Positions 1 through 8,789 of a stretch of DNA of 46,093 nt are shown piece after piece. The stretch lies in assembly GCA_014238945.1 (NCBI GenBank), contig JABAAB010000087.1, positions 1-46,093 of the forward strand. Reading direction: 5' to 3'. The notes below the pieces were generated by a model. It saw nothing but the letters and a program-made list of their open reading frames with translations, searched no databases and had not been told where the DNA came from. The stretch's first letter is position 1. Each line of letters begins with the position of its first letter. A program made the translations under genes and the position numbers. Source of the DNA: Lysobacterales bacterium. Lineage in GTDB: Bacteria > Pseudomonadota > Gammaproteobacteria > Xanthomonadales > SZUA-36.

Positions 1-318
1 AAGCAGATGATCCAAGACAAGGCACAGACCGTAGACAATGGCTGGTCCTTGTTAAGGGCTGTAACGCCGTATTGGGTCATCTGCTTAGCTCCCTTCGGGC
101 GAGCCGGGAAGCGCTCGTTCGCGGTGTTACGCCTCTTGCCAAGGACCAGCCATTGCCAGCGAGACGTGCCTGGCGCCCAAGCACTTCCCGACTCGCTGAA
201 CATGGCAATATCACCTTTAAGGAGTACTAGCTATCGCTATGACTTTTCGAACGATTCACCAAACTGTTTCGCCAGCTACAGCGCAAACTCCGGATCCTTG
301 GTGAAATATGCAGGCTAG
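1..318. repeat. End of a mobile-element-like repeat (copy A), left part outside the window
   Basis: There is no convincing gene here. The last 23 bases (296-318) match the right terminal repeat of the complete element at 35439-35687 almost exactly (CCTTGGTGAAATATGCAGG core). About 85 bases inward from that end also align with it, including a decayed version of the CATAGC/GCTATG hairpin near 228-241. The remaining left part does not match the other copies and is rich in nested inverted repeats. It could be the non-coding end of a larger insertion sequence whose transposase lies to the left, or a diverged copy. The 103-codon open frame across it has no ribosome site and looks accidental. The terminal TAG, read on the minus strand, is the stop of the neighbouring BNR gene. 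Confidence 0.6.
36..155. repeat. Nested inverted repeats inside copy A
   Basis: The 16-base CAATGGCTGGTCCTTG (36-51) is perfectly complementary to 140-155. A second pair, 1-13 against 76-88, is complementary except for one base. A looser pair joins CCGGGAAGCGCT near 105 with CTTCCCGACTCGCT near 184. Such nested arms could fold into a large cruciform or structured RNA. They could be subterminal transposase-binding repeats or a non-coding RNA; the sequence does not decide. Confidence 0.6.
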
Positions 319-3300
319 GGCCAATCAGGTATTCGCCCGGGTGTCCATGGCGCACCCTCGGCCTGCAAATCAGCTTCAATTGCCGCAAGATCCTCAGCAA
401 TGGTCTTTAACTCGCCCAGGGCATCCATGAACTGCTGCTCGGCGATCACGAGCGAATCCCGGTAACTGTCTGTGACGGCCGACTGGCTATCCCAGTGACC
501 ACCAACGATTCTGTTGATCCGTGCACTGATGGACATCGGTACTTTTTCGGCGCGACCGGATATGGTTCGGTCTCCGCTGAACCGGACCCTCAGGTCGGCC
601 ATTCGCGAATTCAAACCACGCAGTGCCTGCGCCTGTTGCTCGCTGGATGACGGTGTATCTACAGCGGCCTTGAGCAGGTGGTCAATCCGGTCCTGAATTT
701 CACCCAACGCCCGGTTTGCACCCGATACAGCGCGGTACAGGGCCGCCGATTGCTGTTCAAAATCCAGCAATTCCTGGCGGTTGTCGGTGACCAGACCACC
801 TTCAAACAGCGACTTGAGAGTGAAGGATTTCGCAGCGGCGATTTCCACCATTTCACCCTCTACTCTTTTAGACAGCGAGACCGAGTATTCCCCTGGTAGC
901 GCCATCGGTCCCTGCGGTGGGCTCTTCCACGGTGCAAAATCGGTCCTCGGTGAGAGATTGACCGGACTCGGTGCGGGGTAGCGCATATTCCATGCCACCC
1001 TGTGGAAGCCCTTGCCGGCAGGCGCATCGATCCGCTGTACAACATTACCCGACGCATCACGTACCGTCAGCGTGACAGATGGCGCTTCTTCACGGTCCTC
1101 GCGACGCAGTTGCTCCCAGCTGGGGTAAGGATTGTCCTCACCCTCTTTGGCCCGGGCCTTTTCAGCTTTACGCCGTTGTTTTTTGAGTGACTGCAGGTCT
1201 TCGGGCAGGTAGTAGGCGAATACCGCACCGTAAGGCGGGTTGTCCGCTGTATAACGCCCCACACCCCAGTCACCTTTACCACCCCAACCGCGCCGGTTGT
1301 CGGGTACGTACAACCAGGCATCCCGGGTTTCAAAAAGGGTTGCTTCTGCTTTTAGTGCCTCGGTGTTCGAACGCAGTGGGGAGTAGTCGTCAAGAATATA
1401 AATACCCCGCCCGAAGGTACCCACCACCAGGTCACCTTCACGACGCTGAATTTCAATATCACGCACCGCAATAGTTGGCAGCGAAGTCAGCTCATTCCAG
1501 TTATCACCGCCATTGTTGCTGAAAAACAGACCGAACTCCGTGCCGACAAAAAGCAGGTTGGGATCGACATGGTCCTCGATGATGGTATGCGCGGTACCCC
1601 GCTCGGGCAGGTCATTGCTGATCAGTTTCCAGCTATCGCCGCGATCATCGCTCTTGAGCACATAAGGCTTGTAATCACCACGTTTGTGGTTGTCGATCAC
1701 GGCATAGGCTACATCTTCATCATGGAACGAGGCGATGAGGTCTTCGATCAGGGACATATCCGGTACACCACGGATCGAGTCGGTGATACTCCAGTTGCCG
1801 CCCCCGTCCGAGGTCACGTGAATGAGACCATCGTCGGTACCGGCATAGATCAGGCCTTCGGTCAGCGGGCTTTCATCCACAGCGATCAGGCCGCCGTAAG
1901 TCGATGTGGAATTGTTCTTGGCAATGGCATCGACACTCCACACGCGCCCCATGACTTCCAGTTCATTGCGGTCAATCTGACGGCTCAGGTCATCACTGAC
2001 CGCGACCCAGCTTTCACCCCGGTCATCAGATCGAAACAGTTTTTCTGAGCCATAGTACAGACGGTTGGAATCGTGTGGTGAGATGATCAGCGGCGAACTC
2101 CAGTTCCAGTTATAGTCATCTTCGTGGGCATCGGGCATCGGGGTAATTCTCAGACGTTCACCGGTAATACGGTCAAATCGAACCAGGCCACCGTACTGGT
2201 ACTGCGCATACACCACATTGGCATCGGTGGGATCTATCTGTGCCTTGAAGCCATCACCAAACTGCGCGACCCACCAGTCTGCATTGGTGATGCCGTCGGT
2301 CTTGGTATTGCGACTGGGCCCGCACAACGTGAAGTTATCCTGGGTACCTGCGCATACGTTGTAAAACGGAAAATCATTGTCCGGTGTGGAACGATAAAAC
2401 TGGGTGACAGGCAGGTTTCGCACATGACGCCAGAGCTGGCCACGATCCCAGCTTTCATATACTCCGCCATCACCACCGATAAACAAGTGGTTACTGTTCT
2501 CCGGGTCGATCCACAGGGCGTGATCGTCTACATGACGGTTTTTGAATGAGAGTTGCTCCCAACTCTTGCCGCCGTCTTCGGATACCTGGGTAAAGGTATC
2601 AACTGCATACACCCTGTCCGGGTTATTCGGATCAACATACAATTCGTTGTAATACTGCGGACTTCCGGCCACGTGGTTGGAGCGCTTATCCCAGCTCTCG
2701 CCAAAATCAGTACTGCGGTAAGTCCCGCGACCCTTATCATCCGCCTCGATAATGGCATAGAGCATATTGGGCGCCGAAGTTGCCATGGCAAGACCGATAC
2801 GGCCCACATCTCCCTTTGGCAAACCCCCTTCAATTTTGCGCCAGCTTGTCCCACCATCAGTTGACTTATGGATGCCACCCCCCGGACCACCGTTGATCAA
2901 TGTCCACACGTGACGCCGACGCTGGTAGCTGGATGCCACGATGACATCCGGGTTCGCAGGGTCTATAACGAATTCATTGATACCCGTGTGTTCATCAATC
3001 TCCAGGATTCGTTCCCAATTCTCTCCGCCGTCGGTGGAACGGTACAGTCCACGGTCGCCACCGGAATTCCATAACGGTCCCTGTGCTGCGACGTACACGG
3101 TATTGCTGTCAGTTGGGTGGAAACGGATCATGGAAATGTGCCCCGAGTCCTTCAGACCCATGTGCTTCCATTTTTTGCCACCATCTAAGGATTTGTATAC
3201 CCCATCACCATATCCCACACTGCGCTGGGCATTGTTTTCGCCACTGCCTACCCATACGGTGTTGGGATTTGATGGATCCAATTCGACTACGCCGATGGCA

Positions 3301-3563
3301 AACGAGCCTTCGTTATCAAATACCGGCTTCCATGTGATGCCGTTGTTTTCAGTTTTCCAGACACCACCACTGGCCATGGATACATAAAACAGCTCTGATT
3401 TTTGCGGGTGAAAGGCAAAATCTGACACCCGTCCTGAAGTCAACGCCGGACCGATGGATCGCAGCGGGATTCCGGCCAGCGGATGATCTGCTGCCGATAC
3501 GGGTCCAGCAAACATTAAAACCAGCAACGACAGGGCAGCTGAAAATACATTGATGCGCAACAT
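315..3563 (-). CDS. Secreted BNR/Asp-box (VPS10/sortilin-like) beta-propeller protein
   Basis: The product is a 1082-residue exported protein, often annotated as a glycosyl hydrolase with BNR repeats. The start at 3563 gives a clean signal peptide (MLRINVFSAALSLLVLMFAG, ending near VSA-A); an in-frame start 20 codons upstream would spoil it. At least ten Asp-box motifs of the form S-x-D-x-G-x-x-W are visible (SLDGGKKW, STDGGENW, STDGGTSW, STDFGESW, SDDRGESW, SDDRGDSW, SNNGGDNW and others), spread over the first 720 residues, as expected for two stacked propellers. The last 300 residues hold a beta-sandwich-like segment and a helical tail. No catalytic residues can be assigned, so hydrolase activity is not shown; a binding or scaffolding role is equally possible. 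The gene is divergent from the alcohol dehydrogenase, and its stop codon lies in the terminal repeat of copy A. Confidence 0.85.
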   Translation of the reverse strand: MLRINVFSAALSLLVLMFAGPVSAADHPLAGIPLRSIGPALTSGRVSDFAFHPQKSELFYVSMASGGVWKTENNGITWKPVFDNEGSFAIGVVELDPSNPNTVWVGSGENNAQRSVGYGDGVYKSLDGGKKWKHMGLKDSGHISMIRFHPTDSNTVYVAAQGPLWNSGGDRGLYRSTDGGENWERILEIDEHTGINEFVIDPANPDVIVASSYQRRRHVWTLINGGPGGGIHKSTDGGTSWRKIEGGLPKGDVGRIGLAMATSAPNMLYAIIEADDKGRGTYRSTDFGESWDKRSNHVAGSPQYYNELYVDPNNPDRVYAVDTFTQVSEDGGKSWEQLSFKNRHVDDHALWIDPENSNHLFIGGDGGVYESWDRGQLWRHVRNLPVTQFYRSTPDNDFPFYNVCAGTQDNFTLCGPSRNTKTDGITNADWWVAQFGDGFKAQIDPTDANVVYAQYQYGGLVRFDRITGERLRITPMPDAHEDDYNWNWSSPLIISPHDSNRLYYGSEKLFRSDDRGESWVAVSDDLSRQIDRNELEVMGRVWSVDAIAKNNSTSTYGGLIAVDESPLTEGLIYAGTDDGLIHVTSDGGGNWSITDSIRGVPDMSLIEDLIASFHDEDVAYAVIDNHKRGDYKPYVLKSDDRGDSWKLISNDLPERGTAHTIIEDHVDPNLLFVGTEFGLFFSNNGGDNWNELTSLPTIAVRDIEIQRREGDLVVGTFGRGIYILDDYSPLRSNTEALKAEATLFETRDAWLYVPDNRRGWGGKGDWGVGRYTADNPPYGAVFAYYLPEDLQSLKKQRRKAEKARAKEGEDNPYPSWEQLRREDREEAPSVTLTVRDASGNVVQRIDAPAGKGFHRVAWNMRYPAPSPVNLSPRTDFAPWKSPPQGPMALPGEYSVSLSKRVEGEMVEIAAAKSFTLKSLFEGGLVTDNRQELLDFEQQSAALYRAVSGANRALGEIQDRIDHLLKAAVDTPSSSEQQAQALRGLNSRMADLRVRFSGDRTISGRAEKVPMSISARINRIVGGHWDSQSAVTDSYRDSLVIAEQQFMDALGELKTIAEDLAAIEADLQAEGAPWTPGRIPDWP

Positions 3564-3711
3564 GATGAGATCCATCCAGAAAAAAGAAAACCAGTTTACG
3601 CAAAACACGGGGGCTTCGCACATCGCTTCTTACACGTCGAACTCCACCCAAACAAAATTGAGGTAAGCTTTGACCCGTTCAAGGGATTTTCCCGCGGGTG
3701 GAGCAAATGAA

Positions 3712-5865
3712 ATGACCAATATTTTGGTCAGTGGGGTATGTCTGCTATTGACCGGATTGCTGTTGACCGGATGTGAACAGGATTCGGGCCAACCGGTCAG
3801 CAACACACCGGCATCAGTTTCCGGAGCCTCAATCGTTTCAATAGTTAGCACCGAGCGTCTTGAGTCAGCCAGCAAAGAGCACAACAACTGGCTCTCTCAT
3901 GGCCGCACCTATGATGAACAAAGATTCAGCCCGCTGGATCAGATCAACACCGCCAATGTCAATCAACTGGGATTGGCATGGTACTTTGACGTCCCCACCA
4001 GGCGTGGCATGGAGGCGACCCCCATCGTGGTGGATGAACGCATGTATGTCACTGGCTCCTGGAGCATCGTGTACGCTCTGGATGCTGCCAGTGGCAGCGA
4101 ACTGTGGCGCTACGACCCCGAAGTGAAGCGGGAATGGGCCCGATACGCCTGCTGCGATGTCGTCAACAGGGGTGTGGCCGTTTGGGGTGACAATGTCTAT
4201 GTGGGTACCCTGGATGGTTGGCTGGTGGCGCTGGATGCAGCATCAGGTCAGGAACGCTGGCGTGTCGATACCATTTCGCGCACACCCCCTTACACCATAA
4301 CCGGCGCACCGCGGGTCGTTGACGGGATGGTGATTATTGGTAATGGCGGTGCGGAATTTGGTGTACGCGGATATGTGTCTGCCTATGATGCCGAAAACGG
4401 TCGCCTGCGGTGGCGGTTTTACACGGTACCAGCAAACCCGGATGACGGATTCGAGGATGAGGCGCTGGAAATGGCTGCAACGACCTGGAACGGCGAGTGG
4501 TGGAAGTACGGTGGAGGTGGCACGGTTTGGGACTCCATGGCCTATGACCCGGAACTGGGTCTCTTGTATATTGGGGTCGGCAATGGCTCACCATGGAATC
4601 GAAACATCCGCAGTCCTGGTGGGGGTGACAACCTGTTTTTGTCTTCCATCGTGGCATTACACGCATCCGATGGTTCCTATGCCTGGCATTATCAGACCAC
4701 CCCGGGCGACAGCTGGGATTACACCGCGACCCAACACATGATTTTGACCGGGTTGGAGATTGGTGGGCTTAGTCGGAAAGTGTTGATGCAAGCACCCAAG
4801 AACGGGTTCTTTTATGTCATTGACCGTGAATCCGGTGAACTGCTCAGCGCAGATCCTTACGTCACCGTCACCTGGGCCAATGGTATCGATTTGCAAAGCG
4901 GCCGGCCACAAAAGACGCCCAATGCGCACTATGATAAAGAGCCGTTTTTCATCATGCCGGCATCGCTGGGTGGGCATAACTGGCACCCGATGGCATACAA
5001 CCCTGACAGGAAGCTGGTATATATTCCGACACAGGACTTGCCCTTTGTACACGCCCCAGATGAGGATTTTGAGTTCATTGAAGGGCAATGGAATACTGGT
5101 ACCGATTTTCGATTTGGTGACCTTCCGGATGACCCCGAGGTACTGGCTGAATTGATGAAACTGGTGCGTGGACAGTTAATTGCATGGGACCCGGTGACGC
5201 GGCGGGAAGTCTGGCGATACCAGCATCTTGGTCCGTGGAACGGCGGGGTACTTGCAACCGCCGGCGGGTTGGTCTTCCAGGGAAGCCTGGTGGGTGAGAT
5301 GGCCGCTTACGATGCGGATAGTGGTCAGCGTCTTTGGCAATTTCAAGCCCAGTCCAGCATTGCCGCAGCTCCGGTCAGTTATGCTGTCGATGATCATCAA
5401 TTTGTCAGCGTAGCGGTTGGTTGGGGCACCGTTTGGGGCCTGTTGGGTGGTGCACCCACGGCAGCACTGCAACAAAGAAATATCAGCAGGATAATGGCCT
5501 TTCGTCTCGGAGGTGAGCAATCCCTGCCTGTGCCCACCCGCCCCGATGCACCCACTGTGCCTAAACCACCCGATTCCACCGCGGGTGATGACACGATAGC
5601 GCTGGGGAAAGATTTGTATTACCAGCGTTGTATGGTATGCCACGGAATGGGTGCAGTGAGTGGTGGTGTATTACCCGATCTGCGTTATTCATCGTCAAAA
5701 ACCCACACGATCTGGGATACCATTGTATTGGGTGGTTCTTTGTCAGAAGAGGGCATGCCGGGGTTCGCGGGGGTTTTGTCCGAACAGGAAAGTGCTGCGA
5801 TCAGGGTCTACGTGATCAACCGGGCCAACATGGCCTACCAGACACAGCAGGTGGATGACGAATGA
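3712..5865 (+). CDS. PQQ-dependent quinohemoprotein alcohol dehydrogenase, predicted lipoprotein
   Basis: This 717-residue enzyme should oxidise alcohols in the periplasm, passing electrons from PQQ to its own heme c. The chosen ATG has GGAG 8 bases upstream and gives a lipoprotein signal ending LLTG-C, with Glu after the Cys, which suggests an outer-membrane anchor. The N-terminal propeller has the adjacent Cys147-Cys148 pair typical of quinoprotein alcohol dehydrogenases, a GNGGAE calcium/PQQ segment, and the catalytic Asp336 in DSWDYTATQ. Thr338, two residues on, replaces the Asp expected in lanthanide (XoxF-type) enzymes, so a calcium enzyme is likely. The C-terminal cytochrome c domain carries CMVCH at 640-644. 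The order propeller then heme matches type II alcohol dehydrogenases, which are usually soluble, so the lipid anchor is unusual. PQQ synthesis genes are not in the window. Confidence 0.9.
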   Translation: MTNILVSGVCLLLTGLLLTGCEQDSGQPVSNTPASVSGASIVSIVSTERLESASKEHNNWLSHGRTYDEQRFSPLDQINTANVNQLGLAWYFDVPTRRGMEATPIVVDERMYVTGSWSIVYALDAASGSELWRYDPEVKREWARYACCDVVNRGVAVWGDNVYVGTLDGWLVALDAASGQERWRVDTISRTPPYTITGAPRVVDGMVIIGNGGAEFGVRGYVSAYDAENGRLRWRFYTVPANPDDGFEDEALEMAATTWNGEWWKYGGGGTVWDSMAYDPELGLLYIGVGNGSPWNRNIRSPGGGDNLFLSSIVALHASDGSYAWHYQTTPGDSWDYTATQHMILTGLEIGGLSRKVLMQAPKNGFFYVIDRESGELLSADPYVTVTWANGIDLQSGRPQKTPNAHYDKEPFFIMPASLGGHNWHPMAYNPDRKLVYIPTQDLPFVHAPDEDFEFIEGQWNTGTDFRFGDLPDDPEVLAELMKLVRGQLIAWDPVTRREVWRYQHLGPWNGGVLATAGGLVFQGSLVGEMAAYDADSGQRLWQFQAQSSIAAAPVSYAVDDHQFVSVAVGWGTVWGLLGGAPTAALQQRNISRIMAFRLGGEQSLPVPTRPDAPTVPKPPDSTAGDDTIALGKDLYYQRCMVCHGMGAVSGGVLPDLRYSSSKTHTIWDTIVLGGSLSEEGMPGFAGVLSEQESAAIRVYVINRANMAYQTQQVDDE

Positions 5866-6138
5866 AGCTGGCCTGAAACCCGGGGTCGATGATCCGGTGT
5901 TTGCTGACCAGGGCAGATTTTAGATTTGGTAAACACACCCTAGAATAATACCAACCACTTATTCTATCGCTGGTTCAAGGCAGAACATCGCAATTTTCGG
6001 ACTGGAATGCCCGCTACCAGGAACCATCGATGCTTTAACGATGTCTGCTTTGGTCAAGACACTATTTACACACGACTATGTCATTTGGCCCATTCGGGTA
6101 GGGCAGGTCGGGTGTATTGTGGTGTCGAGGACGTCGAT

Positions 6139-7710
6139 ATGCGTGTGCTTACAATCAAAGGTTTTTGGGACCAATTACAAGAACGGAAAGTCATCCGTGT
6201 AGCCATTGTGTACATCATCGTTGGCTGGATCCTGATGCAAATCGGTGAAGTCACGTTCGAAGGACTGGGACTCCCCCCCTGGGCACTGACCCTGTTGATC
6301 GTGCTGGTCCTGCTGGGCTTTCCCATCGCCCTCATTCTCGCGTGGGCCTACGAGTTGACCCCACAGGGTATTCGCCGTGACCCCGTCGGTGATGTTGAAC
6401 ATGCCCCGGTCGCTGAATATCTATTGAATGACACTCCTTCCATCGCTGTTCTGCCATTTGACGACATGAGCGAAAAAGGCGATCAGGCATATTTCTGCGA
6501 AGGCATTGCAGAGGAGATTCTCAACGCGCTGTGCAAAGTCAACAATTTGAGGGTTGCCTCCAGAGTGGCGTCCTTTCAGTTTGGCAGCAAAAAAGCGGAC
6601 ATCGGTGAAATCGGCAGAAAACTCAAGGTAAACACCGTCCTTGAGGGCAGTGTGCGCAAGCATGGTGACAACCTCAGAATAACCGCCCAGTTAATCAATA
6701 CATCCGATGGTTTCCACCGCTGGACCCGCCAGTTCAACCGCGGACTTGAAGATATTTTCGAGATCCAGGAGGAAATCGCTAAATCGATCGCCAGTGCGCT
6801 GAGCCTCTCACTGCAAAATAATATCGATGATGGCCAGCATGTAGACCCAAAGGCTTATGACTTTTTTCTGCGGGGTCAAAGTTATTTCGCGAAACATACA
6901 ACATTGAACAACGTGTATGCCCGTCAGATGTTCAACCAGACCATTGAAATCGAACCCAACTTTGACCGTGCCTGGGCCGGCCTGGCCTACACCTATGGCT
7001 TTGAATATATGTATTTCAATGCCAGTAACGTCAATCTGAACGAGGCCATGCGTACCAGCGCGCGCGCCCTTGAACTGGCGCCGGAACTGGCGGAATCGCA
7101 CGTGTCATCCGGTATCGCCCATTGCATGCGCCAGGATTACAAAGAGGCACAGACAGAATTTGAAATGGCCATCGAATTGGATTCTAAAAATTACGAAGCC
7201 TGGTATTTCTTTGGTCGTGCCAAGGTGCATGAAGGCGATCTTGATAAGGCGCTGAAGCTATTCGAACGGGCCGCTGAAGTTCGACCTGAAGATTTTCAGA
7301 GTGTCTTGCTCCAGGCCCAACTCTACACCAGTCTGGGTCACGAAGATAAGGCCCAGGAGGTCACCCGCAAAGGAATTCTGCGGGTCAGGAGTGTCCTTGA
7401 ACTCAACCCCGATGATAATCGTGCATTGAACATGGGCGCATTCGCATTGTTACGTTTGGGTGAAAACGAGGAAGCCCGAAAGTGGATGCAGGCCTCAATG
7501 AACGCAGCCCCACTAGACTCCATAATCCAGTACAACGGTGCCTGTTTTTTCTCACTCGCCGGTGATGTGGAACACGCACTGGATTGTCTTGAAAATTGCC
7601 TGATAAAAGTGGGTAATATCTCACGCGAGTGGTTGATTCATGATTCGGATATGGACAATATGCGCAGTCACAAGAGATACGAAGAAATTATTCAAAGCTT
7701 TCCGGACTGA
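6139..7710 (+). CDS. Membrane protein with TolB-N-like domain and TPR repeats
   Basis: The protein has 523 residues with three parts. Residues 1-80 hold two membrane helices (about 18-36 and 48-71) ending in AWAYELTPQGI. Residues 100-230 form a TolB-amino-terminal-like domain starting SIAVLPFDDMSEKGDQAYF. Residues 240-510 contain several TPR-like helical pairs. GAGG-type spacing (GAGG at 6127-6130) supports ATG 6139 over an upstream start with a poor leader. Related proteins often carry an extra adenylate cyclase or DNA-binding domain; none is present, so it may act as a sensor or scaffold. A clear paralogue with the same architecture lies at 14777-17011. The 273 bases upstream hold no gene; no confident promoter was seen. 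Confidence 0.8.
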   Translation: MRVLTIKGFWDQLQERKVIRVAIVYIIVGWILMQIGEVTFEGLGLPPWALTLLIVLVLLGFPIALILAWAYELTPQGIRRDPVGDVEHAPVAEYLLNDTPSIAVLPFDDMSEKGDQAYFCEGIAEEILNALCKVNNLRVASRVASFQFGSKKADIGEIGRKLKVNTVLEGSVRKHGDNLRITAQLINTSDGFHRWTRQFNRGLEDIFEIQEEIAKSIASALSLSLQNNIDDGQHVDPKAYDFFLRGQSYFAKHTTLNNVYARQMFNQTIEIEPNFDRAWAGLAYTYGFEYMYFNASNVNLNEAMRTSARALELAPELAESHVSSGIAHCMRQDYKEAQTEFEMAIELDSKNYEAWYFFGRAKVHEGDLDKALKLFERAAEVRPEDFQSVLLQAQLYTSLGHEDKAQEVTRKGILRVRSVLELNPDDNRALNMGAFALLRLGENEEARKWMQASMNAAPLDSIIQYNGACFFSLAGDVEHALDCLENCLIKVGNISREWLIHDSDMDNMRSHKRYEEIIQSFPD

Positions 7711-7814
7711 TTCTTTCCACCGTTGTGCGCGATCGGGAATTATTGCCCATTGAGCTTCCGGTCATGCCACTGAAATGGGCCAAACGAGCCCGGGTACCTT
7801 TATATCATCAGACC

Positions 7815-8024
7815 ATGAGTCAAAAAAGTTCATCTTTTGGTTTGTTTCTCACGCTTGACGGCTTTGGGACCCTGCTGCTGGTCGTCGGGGTTCTGGGTCT
7901 GACCGGTACAGATTTTGGTCAACCCGTACTCACCACACTTGCGCCTTTTCTGATCACGGCCGGCATCATCCTGATGTTGCCGCTTATCGTCTGGATAGTT
8001 AAAAAATCGGTGATCCGCAATTGA
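7815..8024 (+). CDS. Small two-helix membrane protein, unknown
   Basis: The reading frame encodes 69 residues starting MSQKSSSFGLFLTLDG. It has two hydrophobic helices (about 8-25 and 33-56) and a basic tail ending KKSVIRN. The frame is open from a GTG at 7725, but the first 30 residues of that form are polar and unlike a leader, so ATG 7815 is preferred; no good ribosome site is visible for either. I do not recognise a family. It lies between the TolB/TPR gene and the zinc peptidase on the same strand and could share their transcript. Confidence 0.45.
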   Translation: MSQKSSSFGLFLTLDGFGTLLLVVGVLGLTGTDFGQPVLTTLAPFLITAGIILMLPLIVWIVKKSVIRN

Positions 8025-8083
8025 GCAGTACGCTGGCAAATTGATCGGACCAGTGCACAACCGTATCGGGTTATGATTGCGAC

Positions 8084-8767
8084 ATGCACCTGTTAATCCT
8101 GATTTTGATACTTTTCGCGCTGGTCTTTGGACCGGGCTTGTGGGTTCGCCGCGTCATGTCCCGCTACACATCACCAGAGAACCGATATGAAGGGACGGGT
8201 GGTGAACTCGCGAGACATTTGCTCGACGCCAATGATCTCCAGCATATAAAGGTAGAGGAAACCACACATGGTGACCACTATGATCCACTGGAGAAGGTCG
8301 TTCGACTGGCCCCGGAACGTCTCAACGGACACTCACTGACCGCTGTGACAGTTGCAGCCCATGAAGTGGGCCACGCACTTCAGGACGCCAGTGGATATGC
8401 GCCATTACGTATTCGCACCCGGCTGGTCATGATGACCCAACCGGTTCAACGACTGGGCGCAGGCATATTGATGGCAGCCCCTTTTGTCGGGGCACTGACA
8501 CGAGCCCCTGTGCTTACCGTGATGATGGCAGCGGGTGGATTGATGAGCATGGGAGCTACAAGCCTGGTACACCTGGTGACACTACCAACTGAACTTGACG
8601 CGAGTTTCAACAGGGCTATGCCGATGCTCGAACGTAGCGGCCTGTTGAAATCCGTAGATCTTCCGCATGCCCGAAAAATACTCAAAGCTGCGGCTTTGAC
8701 CTATCTGTCGGCATCTCTTGCCAGCCTGTTGAATATCGCACGCTGGTGGGCGGTACTCAGACGTTAA
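8084..8767 (+). CDS. Membrane zinc metallopeptidase, YugP-like (COG2738)
   Basis: The product has 227 residues. It begins with a membrane helix (residues 2-22), followed by a soluble stretch rich in charged residues. The zinc motif AAHEVGHALQ has His93, Glu94 and His97; Glu169 in LPTELDASF is the likely third ligand. Two more hydrophobic helices follow (about 123-160), and the tail ends in a further hydrophobic helix. Length and order match the YugP-type neutral zinc peptidases found in many bacteria, whose substrate is unknown. It is convergent with the antiporter gene, with a 22-base gap. Confidence 0.85.
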   Translation: MHLLILILILFALVFGPGLWVRRVMSRYTSPENRYEGTGGELARHLLDANDLQHIKVEETTHGDHYDPLEKVVRLAPERLNGHSLTAVTVAAHEVGHALQDASGYAPLRIRTRLVMMTQPVQRLGAGILMAAPFVGALTRAPVLTVMMAAGGLMSMGATSLVHLVTLPTELDASFNRAMPMLERSGLLKSVDLPHARKILKAAALTYLSASLASLLNIARWWAVLRR

Positions 8768-8789
8768 CCTGAAAGCCCTTGCAGGTAGT

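Noticed and set aside
4711-4728. Lanthanide-dependent (XoxF-type) alcohol dehydrogenase
   Set aside because: The position two residues after the catalytic Asp is Thr, not Asp, as in type II calcium enzymes.
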